64,000 nt of DNA, taken from Pelomonas sp. Root405 (lineage in GTDB: Bacteria > Pseudomonadota > Gammaproteobacteria > Burkholderiales > Burkholderiaceae_C). Made by a program: the position numbers and the translations under genes. The notes under the pieces were generated by a model that searched no databases, was not told where the DNA came from, and saw only the letters and a list, made by a program, of their open reading frames with translations. This document shows, in pieces, positions 55,167-63,510 of this stretch (position 1 is the stretch's first letter; every line of letters begins with the position of its first letter). The stretch lies in the NCBI RefSeq assembly GCF_001425165.1, contig NZ_LMDU01000014.1, positions 706,827 to 770,826 on the forward strand. Direction: 5' to 3'.

Positions 55167-55595
55167 ATGGACTGGAACTGGACCACTGTCTGGTGGATGA
55201 CGGCCGGCGTGTTGATTGCAGCCGAGTTGGCCACCGGCACCTTCTACCTCCTGATGTTGGCCGTCGGCGCCGTGGCAGGCGCCCTGGCGGCCCATCTGGG
55301 GCTTTCGCTAACGGGGCAAATGCTGGTGGCGGCCGTGATGGGCGGCGCCGCAGTTGTCGCCTGGCACAGGCACCGTGGCAAGGCACCCAGGGCGGCCCCC
55401 GCCAATCGCAACTCTGACGTCAATCTGGACATCGGTCAGAGCGTGCAAGTCGACGCCTGGTCGGCCGATGGCAATACCAAGGTTCACTATCGCGGCGCGA
55501 CCTGGCAGGCGCGCTTCATCGGCAGCGCGCCGCCGGCTAGCGGCCAGCACGTGATCCGTGCTGTCGAGGGCAGTTGCCTGCTGCTCGACCGCTGA
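55167..55595 (+). CDS. NfeD family membrane protein
   Basis: This 142-residue protein has two or three transmembrane helices (about 8-70: TTVWWMTAGVLIAAELATGTFYLLMLAVGAVAGALAAHLG) and a C-terminal OB-fold domain (VQVDAWSADGNTKVHYRGATWQARFIG), the short NfeD form lacking the protease domain. NfeD proteins pair with SPFH (stomatin-like) proteins in the membrane. It is 27 bases upstream of exactly such a gene. A GGGGAGGCGAGG ribosome-binding stretch precedes the ATG. Confidence 0.92.
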   Translation: MDWNWTTVWWMTAGVLIAAELATGTFYLLMLAVGAVAGALAAHLGLSLTGQMLVAAVMGGAAVVAWHRHRGKAPRAAPANRNSDVNLDIGQSVQVDAWSADGNTKVHYRGATWQARFIGSAPPASGQHVIRAVEGSCLLLDR

Positions 55596-55622
55596 ACCTC
55601 AACGAAGCCCCGGAGACCTACC

Positions 55623-56540
55623 ATGGGATTTGAAATCGCCCTCGTCATTCTTGTCATCGCCGCGATCTTCATCGTCCGCGCTGTCAAGGTCGTTCCCCAG
55701 CAGAACGCCTGGGTCGTCGAGCGCCTCGGCAAGTACCACGCGACACTCACGCCAGGCTTGAATTTCCTTGTGCCATTCGTCGACCGCCTCGCATACAAGC
55801 ACTCGCTGAAAGAGATCCCGCTGGACGTGCCGAGCCAAGTCTGCATCACCAAGGACAACACCCAACTGACTGTCGACGGCATCCTCTATTTTCAGGTCAC
55901 GGATGCCATGCGGGCCAGCTACGGTTCGAGCAATTACATCGTGGCAATCACCCAACTCGCCCAGACGACGCTGCGCTCGGTCATCGGGCGTATGGAACTG
56001 GACCGAACGTTTGAAGAGCGCGCCGTGATCAACACCTCGGTGGTGGAAGCCTTGGACGAGGCCGCGCTGAACTGGGGCGTCAAGGTGCTGCGCTACGAGA
56101 TCAAGGATCTGACGCCGCCGCCTGCGATCCTGCACTCCATGCAGGCTCAAATCACGGCAGAGCGGGAGAAGCGCGCATTGATCGCGGCATCGGAAGGCCG
56201 GCGCCAGGAGCAGATCAATATTGCGACCGGCGAACGGGAGGCCGCCATCGCGCGCTCAGAAGGCGAGAAGCAGGCTGAAATCAACCAGGCGCAAGGTGAA
56301 GCTGCCGCCATCACCGCAGTGGCCGACGCCACTTCAGACGCCATCCGCAAGATTGCGGCCGCCATTCAGCAGCCCGGCGGCGACCAGGCCGTCCAGCTCA
56401 AGGTGGCGGAGAAGGCCGTTGACGCCTACGCGCAGCTCGCTCAAAAGAACAACACGATGATCGTGCCAGGCAATATGAGCGAAGTGGCTGGCCTGATTGG
56501 CACGGCTATGGCGCTGCTCAAGGCCGGCGGAAGGCCGTAA
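55623..56540 (+). CDS. SPFH/Band 7 (paraslipin/QmcA-like) membrane protein
   Basis: This 305-residue protein has one N-terminal transmembrane helix (FEIALVILVIAAIFIVRAV), then the SPFH domain (VPQQNAWVVERLGKYHATLTPGLNFLVPFVDRLAYKHSLKEIPLDVPSQVCITKDNTQLTVDGILYFQVTD), and a coiled coil (AQITAEREKRALIAASEGRRQEQINIATGEREAAIARSEGEKQAEINQAQGEAAAI). These form membrane microdomain scaffolds and cooperate with NfeD and with quality-control proteases. It is in an operon with nfeD. Confidence 0.94.
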   Translation: MGFEIALVILVIAAIFIVRAVKVVPQQNAWVVERLGKYHATLTPGLNFLVPFVDRLAYKHSLKEIPLDVPSQVCITKDNTQLTVDGILYFQVTDAMRASYGSSNYIVAITQLAQTTLRSVIGRMELDRTFEERAVINTSVVEALDEAALNWGVKVLRYEIKDLTPPPAILHSMQAQITAEREKRALIAASEGRRQEQINIATGEREAAIARSEGEKQAEINQAQGEAAAITAVADATSDAIRKIAAAIQQPGGDQAVQLKVAEKAVDAYAQLAQKNNTMIVPGNMSEVAGLIGTAMALLKAGGRP

Positions 56541-56564
56541 GAGCGAAGGCCTTAAGCAAAAAAA

Positions 56565-56595
56565 CCCGCGAGGACCCTGAAAGGGCGGTCGCGGG
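56565..56595 (-). terminator. strong terminator on the minus strand
   Basis: CCCGCGA...TCGCGGG hairpin (with an inner CCCT/AGGG) lies next to seven consecutive A's on the plus strand (56558-56564), so on the minus strand it is a classic hairpin followed by TTTTTTT. It is 77 bases past the stop of the small open frame at 56672 and would end that transcript. Confidence 0.82.
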
Positions 56596-56603
56596 CGCAA
56601 AGA

Positions 56604-56645
56604 CGTTCGGGGGGCGCCGAACGAAAGCGATGGAGGTGTCGCTTT
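56604..56645. other. two tandem hairpins next to the terminator
   Basis: CGTTCGG-N6-CCGAACG (56604-56623) and AAAGCGA-N8-TCGCTTT (56624-56645) are perfect 7-bp-arm hairpins directly abutting each other. With the terminator they give a three-hairpin 3' end, as in structured small RNAs. On the plus strand the second is followed by TTCC, so it could also weakly terminate the SPFH transcript. Confidence 0.5.
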
Positions 56646-56671
56646 TCCTAGGGTCTCGTCAATGACCGGGA

Positions 56672-56737
56672 TCAATTACCGGTGATGGGAAAGCCGAACA
56701 GCTCAGCAAAGACTTCCCAGAAAGAAACTTGTTCCAT
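56672..56737 (-). CDS. candidate 21-residue peptide gene downstream of the LuxR-type regulator
   Basis: An open frame of 22 codons including TGA begins MEQVSFWEVF and ends PITGN. It is rich in Phe and amphipathic (four Phe, one Trp, three Glu). It has no signal peptide. The ribosome site is weak (GCGGATGG nine bases upstream at best). A TTGACC -35-like hexamer (56784-56789) and the 18-bp dyad at 56799 lie upstream, and a three-hairpin terminator follows. Context rather than codon statistics supports it; a non-coding RNA is the main alternative. Confidence 0.5.
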   Translation of the reverse strand: MEQVSFWEVFAELFGFPITGN

Positions 56738-56783
56738 TTGCGCCATCCGCTGGTTGCGTTGAGATGGCTCAGTGTGTCGGACT

Positions 56784-56789
56784 GGTCAA
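56784..56789 (-). promoter_or_regulatory. -35-like hexamer TTGACC before the mini-gene
   Basis: On the minus strand TTGACC lies 46 bases before the small frame's ATG. No convincing -10 is present at 16-18 bases (CATCTC at 17), which would suit a promoter needing an activator. Confidence 0.4.
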
Positions 56790-56798
56790 CGGCGGAGA

Positions 56799-56816
56799 AC
56801 TACCAACCCTGGTAGT
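56799..56816. promoter_or_regulatory. lux-box-like dyad, copy 1
   Basis: ACTACCA ACCC TGGTAGT is a perfect 18-bp inverted repeat, the length and form of LuxR-type operators. Its centre is about 21 bases upstream of the TTGACC hexamer, and it ends 9 bases from the LuxR stop codon. A near-identical copy lies before the LuxR start (57546). Confidence 0.65.
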
Positions 56817-56825
56817 GGCGAAGCC

Positions 56826-57542
56826 TCAGAGGACGCCCAACTCCATGGCCTTCAGGACAGCCTGATGCTTGGTCGACACGTCTAGCAGCTTGAACAGTTG
56901 CTTCATGTGGTAGTTCACGGTGTTCTCGCTGATGCCCAACAGGCTGCCTACCACCCACGCGCTCTTGCCTTCCATCGTCAACTTCAGGATCTCAAGCTGG
57001 CGCGGAGGAAGCTTTAGCTCCCATTGCGACGGCCTTTTGGACATCAGCAGCCGCCCAGCGGCGTCTTGCGCATGAACCGCAAGCAGTTGCAGGTCCGCAA
57101 TCATCCGATTCAACTTGATCGGATCCTTGGGCAGAGGCGCCTCCCGATCAACGCCAAGCAGCAATCGGCGGTAGCCGGGCATCTGGACACCGACGGCGAC
57201 ACCGGTTCGATAGCCGAACGGCGCGTACATCTCCCACAACTCGCCCGCCCCAGCGTTGACGTAAAAGGCCTGGTCGTAAATGAGCGGCTTGGTGAGATGG
57301 GTCAAAGCCCGATGCACCGGATCTCGCTGCGCATGGCTGTTGTCCCGGGATGTCTCCAAGAACGCCTCAGGGGTGTTTCCTACTGCGACGTATTCGGTCT
57401 TCGCCCCTGGTCCCCGATGCTCGATAGCAAGCACACCAACGACGAGGCCGAAATCCAAGTCGTTCGCAAACTCGATCAGCCCGCGTCGGAAGGACGTGAG
57501 GTTCTCGGCTTGACTGACTTGTTCGTACCGCTGGAGGTTCAT
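56826..57542 (-). CDS. LuxR-family regulator with autoinducer-binding-like domain
   Basis: This 238-residue transcription factor has an N-terminal autoinducer-binding-like domain (about 10-160: LTSFRRGLIEFANDLDFGLVVGVLAIE, LIYDQAFYVNAGAGELWEMYAPFGYRTGVAVGVQMPG), where the Trp/Tyr/Asp pattern of acyl-homoserine-lactone receptors is partly recognisable. The C-terminal LuxR helix-turn-helix (about 172-235) reads LPPRQLEILKLTMEGKSAWVVGSLLGISENTVNYHMKQLFKLLDVSTKHQAVLKAMELGVL. No luxI is in the window, so this is a LuxR solo or serves a distant signal. No Shine-Dalgarno is evident; an operator-like site touches the start, suggesting autoregulation. Confidence 0.92.
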   Translation of the reverse strand: MNLQRYEQVSQAENLTSFRRGLIEFANDLDFGLVVGVLAIEHRGPGAKTEYVAVGNTPEAFLETSRDNSHAQRDPVHRALTHLTKPLIYDQAFYVNAGAGELWEMYAPFGYRTGVAVGVQMPGYRRLLLGVDREAPLPKDPIKLNRMIADLQLLAVHAQDAAGRLLMSKRPSQWELKLPPRQLEILKLTMEGKSAWVVGSLLGISENTVNYHMKQLFKLLDVSTKHQAVLKAMELGVL

Positions 57543-57545
57543 GCG

Positions 57546-57561
57546 CTACTAAGGTTGGTAG
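57546..57561. promoter_or_regulatory. lux-box-like dyad, copy 2, next to the LuxR start
   Basis: CTACTAAGGTTGGTAG matches the minus-strand reading of copy 1 (CTACCAGGGTTGGTAG) at 14 of 16 positions. It starts 4 bases upstream of the LuxR ATG, covering where a ribosome-binding site would be, and lies 58 bases before the divergent 131-codon gene. Confidence 0.62.
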
Positions 57562-57619
57562 GAGCAGCGCAGCGTTGGGGAACGCAAACTGCAATCCATC
57601 CAAATGACGGGAGTTCCGA

Positions 57620-58015
57620 ATGCAGATGGCAGCGTGGCAACTGATGGCCTGCGAAACGGTCGTCAAGACTGTAAACGAGTTCGAAATCGTGACCCATGAA
57701 CTGCGGCAAGTCGGGAGCAGCGTTCGCGTGCACGATGCAAGTTCCGGCCTGCGGTCAGGTCAGGAGGTCTGGGCAACGTCGGCAGGCGATGAGCCAATCC
57801 AGATCGCATGGGAGTGGACCGAAATTCAGTCAGACATCGTTGCCCTGTTCGACCCGATGAACATCCTCTGCAACGTTTCCCTGATCGACGGCCAAGGGCA
57901 CGCGTTGGCGCGTTCGCGGCGCATGCTGCATCTGAACAATCTGGTCCATAGACTTGATTGGCAGGGCGCTTTGGAAATGCGAGCGGCCAAGTGCGACACA
58001 AGGTCCGGCGCCTGA
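57620..58015 (+). CDS. 131-residue protein, possibly RsaM-like (DUF4902)
   Basis: This protein is divergent from the LuxR gene. The segment WEWTEIQSDIVALFDPMNILCNVSLIDGQGHALARSRRMLHLNNLVHRLDWQ recalls RsaM/DUF4902 proteins, which sit beside luxR/luxI genes in Burkholderia and modulate quorum sensing. That resemblance is from memory of the family pattern and needs an HMM check. GGGAG six bases before ATG 57620 supports the start. It contains no signal peptide or membrane segment. Confidence 0.65.
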   Translation: MQMAAWQLMACETVVKTVNEFEIVTHELRQVGSSVRVHDASSGLRSGQEVWATSAGDEPIQIAWEWTEIQSDIVALFDPMNILCNVSLIDGQGHALARSRRMLHLNNLVHRLDWQGALEMRAAKCDTRSGA

Positions 58016-58044
58016 CTGTCTTGGGTTATCATGTCGGGCTTGCA

Positions 58045-58135
<91 letters not shown>

Positions 58136-58143
58136 AGCATGAT

Positions 58144-58165
58144 CGGGCCTTCTGGGGCCCGTTTT
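58144..58165 (+). terminator. terminator after tRNA-Ser
   Basis: CGGGCC-N6-GGCCCG hairpin followed by TTTTG, 10 bases past the tRNA 3' end. Confidence 0.65.
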
Positions 58166-58311
58166 GCTTTGCGCGCCACGCGAGCGCTGCATGCCGCGCA
58201 ACTGCAACTCATCCCCGGTAAAGCGCAATTCGTCGCCTGTGCCTCGCTCCTTAGCGCGACTTGCTGAACACTGCGGCGTATGCCTTACCGTCTGTGAGGC
58301 TGGAGTCGGAG

Positions 58312-58560
58312 ATGTCGCGAACGCTGAATGGGTTGATGAGCTGCTGCTTGGCACTGGGTCTGGTTGCCGGCGGCCTGCCAGCCGAGGCTAGCGAAGTGGT
58401 CAAGTTGGCCCGCTTGGTCGTTAGCGGCAAACGCAGCCCAAGCGAAGCATCCCGCGCAGCGCCTGCGGAACCTCGCGCCGCTGGAACGCCACAGGCCCAA
58501 GGCAGTGGTGGAAGCGATCAAGCCGGCACAGCTCCAGCGCCTTCGCGCGGCGTGTCCTGA
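58312..58560 (+). CDS. small exported hypothetical protein
   Basis: I do not recognise this 82-residue product. It starts MSRTLNGLMSCCLALGLVAGGLPAEASEV, which has signal-peptide character with a likely cleavage after AEA. The rest is Ala/Pro/Gly/Ser-rich and probably disordered. GGAG lies upstream of ATG 58312, and a strong terminator follows 24 bases after the stop. Both hint at a real small gene; it could also be a spurious frame between tRNA-Ser and the tRNA cluster. Confidence 0.42.
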   Translation: MSRTLNGLMSCCLALGLVAGGLPAEASEVVKLARLVVSGKRSPSEASRAAPAEPRAAGTPQAQGSGGSDQAGTAPAPSRGVS

Positions 58561-58583
58561 AAACCAATCAATCCAAAAGAAAA

Positions 58584-58613
58584 TGCACCGAACCCCGCAA
58601 GGGATTCGGTGCA
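58584..58613. terminator. strong bidirectional terminator
   Basis: TGCACCGAA and TTCGGTGCA pair (9 bp), extended by CCC/GGG after one mismatch, with loop GCAA. The plus strand continues TTTAATTTT; the minus strand continues TTTTCTTTTGG. It can end the small gene and the minus-strand tRNA transcript. Confidence 0.85.
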
Positions 58614-58621
58614 TTTAATTT

Positions 58622-58698
58622 TGGCGGAGTGGACGGGGCTCGAACCCGCGACCCCCGGCGTGACAGGCCGGTATTCTAACCAACTGAACTACCACTCC
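58622..58698 (-). tRNA. tRNA-Asp(GTC), copy 1
   Basis: On the minus strand acceptor GGAGTGG pairs with CCACTCC, D-arm GTTCAGTTGGTTAGAAT, anticodon arm CCGGC-CTGTCAC-GCCGG with GTC, T-arm GCGGGTTCGAGCCCCGT and encoded CCA; 77 bases. Confidence 0.97.
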
Positions 58699-58774
58699 GT
58701 GTTGGGATGAGTTCCGAATATCTGCATACTCGCAAGCCGCATCAAACTTGCCCGTCCTGCGACGGGTACCAAAC

Positions 58775-58850
58775 TGGCGTCCCCTAGGGGATTCGAACCC
58801 CTGTAATCACCGTGAAAGGGTGGTGTCCTAGGCCTCTAGACGAAGGGGAC
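58775..58850 (-). tRNA. tRNA-Glu(TTC), copy 1
   Basis: Minus strand, 76 bases: acceptor GTCCCCT/AGGGGAC, anticodon arm CCACC-CTTTCAC-GGTGG with TTC, T-arm AGGGGTTCGAATCCCCT, encoded CCA. Confidence 0.97.
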
Positions 58851-58871
58851 AAATTCAAAACTCAAAAAACA

Positions 58872-58893
58872 AACGGCCAACGAATTGGCCGTT
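58872..58893 (-). terminator. terminator inside the tRNA cluster
   Basis: AACGGCCAA CGAA TTGGCCGTT is a perfect 9-bp hairpin. On the minus strand it is followed by TGTTTTTTGAG. It lies between the two tRNA-Asp/tRNA-Glu pairs. Confidence 0.7.
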
Positions 58894-58920
58894 CAATATC
58901 GGGATAACCGATGGAAACCT

Positions 58921-58997
58921 TGGCGGAGTGGACGGGGCTCGAACCCGCGACCCCCGGCGTGACAGGCCGGTATTCTAACCAACTGAACTACCACTCC
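58921..58997 (-). tRNA. tRNA-Asp(GTC), copy 2
   Basis: Same sequence as copy 1 over the 77-base tRNA, with anticodon GTC and encoded CCA. Confidence 0.97.
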
Positions 58998-59049
58998 GCG
59001 TGGGATGAATTCGATATCGCCTTGCGACAATACCCAAGCTCATCAAACT

Positions 59050-59125
59050 TGGCGTCCCCTAGGGGATTCGAACCCCTGTAATCACCGTGAAAGGGTGGTG
59101 TCCTAGGCCTCTAGACGAAGGGGAC
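59050..59125 (-). tRNA. tRNA-Glu(TTC), copy 2
   Basis: Same sequence as copy 1 over the 76-base tRNA, with anticodon TTC and encoded CCA. Confidence 0.97.
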
Positions 59126-59175
59126 TAAACCTTCGCGACTTGAACTGCGCGCCACTTAAATTCTTCTAAGGAATT

Positions 59176-59251
<76 letters not shown>

Positions 59252-59355
59252 GTTTTGATTCTCGATTTCATCGCCACCTTAATTGATGACCGACTTGTCG
59301 TTAATCGCTTCGTTTGCAGCGCCGTTCAAGCGAGACCAAGAGTATATGACGAAAA

Positions 59356-60762
59356 TCAGAGTGCTTGCAAGCGCTCGACGACTTTTTTCTGGGAGAAGTG
59401 TTCCAGCACCGCATCCAGGCTGGGCGTTTGCGTACGACCACACACCAGCACTCGGACCGGAACGGCGAGTTGCGGCATCTTCAGGCTATAGGTGGCGAGG
59501 GTTTCCTTCAACGCCTGCTGGATCGTCGACTTGTTCCATTCGACCAATGCAGACAAACGCTCCGCCAGCGAGGCAAGCGTTGGACGGACCGCATCCGTGA
59601 CATGGACGGCCAGATCATCGGTCGACGGTGTCACCGGCACAAAGTACATTGACAGCCAGTCAGCCAATGCGGCGGTAGTGGCGCAGCGATCCTTGAACAG
59701 GCCAAGCTTGGGCTGCACCTGATCAACGTTCACTGCGATGCCTCTGCCCGCCATCTGGGCGACAACCAACTCCGCCAACCGAGCCTCGTCGATGTGTTTG
59801 ATGTAGTGGCTGTTGACCCAGTCCAACTTGGCCGGGTCCCACTGCGCCGGGCTCTTTGACAAATGGCTGCCATCAAACCAGCTCACTATCTGCTGAGCCG
59901 AGAACAGCTCTTCGTCACCGTGGCTCCAGCCCAAGCGGGCGAGGTAGTTCAACATCCCCTCGGGCAAGTACCCGTTCAGCGCATAGTCCATCACGCTGAC
60001 AGCACCGCGGCGCTTCGACAACTTGAGGCCGTCATCCCCAAGGATGATCGGCAAATGGCCAAACGACGGCAGCGGGGCACCCAGTGCATTGAAGATGTTG
60101 ATCTGCCAGGGCGTGTTGTTGACGTGTTCGTCGCCACGAAAGACGTGGCTGATGCGCATGTCCCAATCGTCGACGACGACCGCGAAGTTGTAGGTCGGTA
60201 CGCCGTCGGTACGCGCGATGATGAGGTCATCGATCTCGCGGTTATTGATAGTGATCGGGCCCTTGACGATGTCGTCCCAGGTCACGTCGCCTTCGACGGG
60301 GTTGGCGAAACGAATGACCGGCTTTACGCCTTCGGGCGGCGCGGGCAAGGTCTTGCCGGGCTCGGGGCGCCAGCGACGGTCATAGAGCGTCTTCTCGCCG
60401 CGCGCGCGCTGGGCCTCGCGCATGGCAGCGAGTTCCTCGGGCGTCGCGTAGCAACGATAGGCCTTGCCTTCGGCGATCAGTTGCTCGACAACGGCCTGAT
60501 AGCGGTCCAGGCGCTGCATCTGGTAGATCGGGCCTTCGTCATAGTCCAGCCCGAGCCAGTTCATCGCCGCAATGATTTGCTCGACCGAGTCCTGGGTTGA
60601 GCGCGCCACATCGGTGTCTTCGATGCGCAGCACGAACTCACCGCCATGATGGCGGGCGTAGGCCCACGAGTACAGGGCCGTGCGCGCGGTGCCCAGGTGC
60701 AGGAAGCCGGTCGGCGACGGCGCGATGCGCGTGCGGACCTTGTCGAAAGCAGAGGAGCTCAT
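59356..60762 (-). CDS. gltX: glutamyl-tRNA synthetase
   Basis: GltX charges tRNA-Glu. The 468-residue class I synthetase has the HIGH-like motif APSPTGFLHLGTARTAL at residues 14-30 and the KMSKS-like KLSKRRGAVSV, plus FVLRIEDTDVARS and DDLIIARTDGVPTYNFAVVVDD. ATG 60762 shares one base with the metZ stop (TGATG). The gene for its substrate tRNA (two tRNA-Glu copies) lies just downstream in the same orientation. Confidence 0.96.
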   Translation of the reverse strand: MSSSAFDKVRTRIAPSPTGFLHLGTARTALYSWAYARHHGGEFVLRIEDTDVARSTQDSVEQIIAAMNWLGLDYDEGPIYQMQRLDRYQAVVEQLIAEGKAYRCYATPEELAAMREAQRARGEKTLYDRRWRPEPGKTLPAPPEGVKPVIRFANPVEGDVTWDDIVKGPITINNREIDDLIIARTDGVPTYNFAVVVDDWDMRISHVFRGDEHVNNTPWQINIFNALGAPLPSFGHLPIILGDDGLKLSKRRGAVSVMDYALNGYLPEGMLNYLARLGWSHGDEELFSAQQIVSWFDGSHLSKSPAQWDPAKLDWVNSHYIKHIDEARLAELVVAQMAGRGIAVNVDQVQPKLGLFKDRCATTAALADWLSMYFVPVTPSTDDLAVHVTDAVRPTLASLAERLSALVEWNKSTIQQALKETLATYSLKMPQLAVPVRVLVCGRTQTPSLDAVLEHFSQKKVVERLQAL

Positions 60763-61985
60763 CAGGTAGTCAAAGTGGAAAGGCCGCGATGCAGGTCGTC
60801 GCAGATGTCGTCGACATGCTCCAGGCCCACAGCCAGGCGGATCAACCCCTGGCCGATGCCAGCGGCCCGGCGCTGGTCCTCGGTGAGGCGGCCATGCGAG
60901 GTCGTCGCGGGGTGGGTGATGATGGATTTCGTATCGCCGAGATTGGTGGCGATGGAGACGACACGCGTGCTGTCGATGACGTGGAAGGCCGCCACGCGCG
61001 CCGCCTCGGGCGACTCGGCCTTCAGGTCGAAGGACAACACCGCCCCGCCCTGCCCGCTCTGCTGCCGCATGGCCAGTTCGTGCTGCGGATGAGATGTCAG
61101 GGACGGGTAGTGCACACGCGCAACCTCGGGGCGCGCCTCCAACCAACGTGCAACGGCCAGCGCCTGCTCGCTCTGCGCTTTGATGCGCAGCGACATCGTC
61201 TCCAGCCCCTTCAGCACCACCCAGGCGTTGAACGGTGCGAGCGTCATGCCTACGGTGCGCAGGATGGGGCCGAAGACGTCACGGATCAGCTTGTTCGGTC
61301 CGCAGAGGGCGCCCGCCATCACTCGGCCCTGGCCGTCCATGTATTTGGTGGCCGAGTGCATGACGATGTCGGTGCCCATCTCGATCGGGCGCTGCAGGGC
61401 CGGCGTCGAGTAGGTGTTGTCGACCGCGAGGATGGCTCCAGCGCCATGGGCGATGTCGGCCAGCGCACGGATGTCGCAAACCTCGGTCAGCGGGTTGGTC
61501 GGCGTCTCTGCAAACAGGAGTTTGGTTGTTGGCCGGACGGCCGCACGCCATTCGGCCAAATCGGTCTGCGAAACGAACGTCGTCTCGACACCGAACTTGC
61601 CGAACTCCTTGGCAAACAGGTTGATCGTCGAGCCGAACACGGAACGCGAGCAAACGACATGGTCGCCGGCCTTGAGCACGCCCATGCCCAGCAACAAGAT
61701 GGCGCTCATGCCGGTGGAGGTGGCAATGGCGGCCTCGGTTCCTTCAAGAGCGGCCAGGCGCGCCTCCAGGCTGCGCACGGTCGGGTTGCTGGTGCGTGAA
61801 TAGGTGAAGTCTTCGGAGTTGGAAAACTTGCGCGCCGAAGTTTCCGCATCGGGCTGCACGTAAGCCGTCGTCAGGAACAACGCTTCCGAGTTCTCGCCAT
61901 GCTGGCTGGGCGCCAGCGCAGTGCGCACGGCCAGCGTCTCGGGGCGCAAGCCTGACGGCAGCGGACGGTGTGAGTTGTCGCTCAT
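60762..61985 (-). CDS. metZ: O-succinylhomoserine sulfhydrylase
   Basis: MetZ makes homocysteine from O-succinylhomoserine and sulfide, the direct sulfhydrylation route to methionine. The 407-residue PLP enzyme has TTAYVQPDAETSARKFSNSEDFTYSRTSNPTV, STGMSAILLL, and the Schiff-base lysine in HSATKYMDGQGRVMAG. ATG 61985 gives the family start. purF is 4 bases upstream and gltX overlaps by 1 base, so purF, metZ and gltX are one operon. Confidence 0.94.
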   Translation of the reverse strand: MSDNSHRPLPSGLRPETLAVRTALAPSQHGENSEALFLTTAYVQPDAETSARKFSNSEDFTYSRTSNPTVRSLEARLAALEGTEAAIATSTGMSAILLLGMGVLKAGDHVVCSRSVFGSTINLFAKEFGKFGVETTFVSQTDLAEWRAAVRPTTKLLFAETPTNPLTEVCDIRALADIAHGAGAILAVDNTYSTPALQRPIEMGTDIVMHSATKYMDGQGRVMAGALCGPNKLIRDVFGPILRTVGMTLAPFNAWVVLKGLETMSLRIKAQSEQALAVARWLEARPEVARVHYPSLTSHPQHELAMRQQSGQGGAVLSFDLKAESPEAARVAAFHVIDSTRVVSIATNLGDTKSIITHPATTSHGRLTEDQRRAAGIGQGLIRLAVGLEHVDDICDDLHRGLSTLTT

Positions 61986-61989
61986 GCGC

Positions 61990-63501
<1,512 letters not shown>

Positions 63502-63510
63502 GGCGAGTCC

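Noticed and set aside
56826-58015. Possible luxI (acyl-homoserine lactone synthase) near the LuxR gene
   Set aside because: Neither the 131-residue protein nor any nearby frame shows the conserved LuxI Arg/Phe/Trp/Asp/Glu pattern or the 190-220 residue length.
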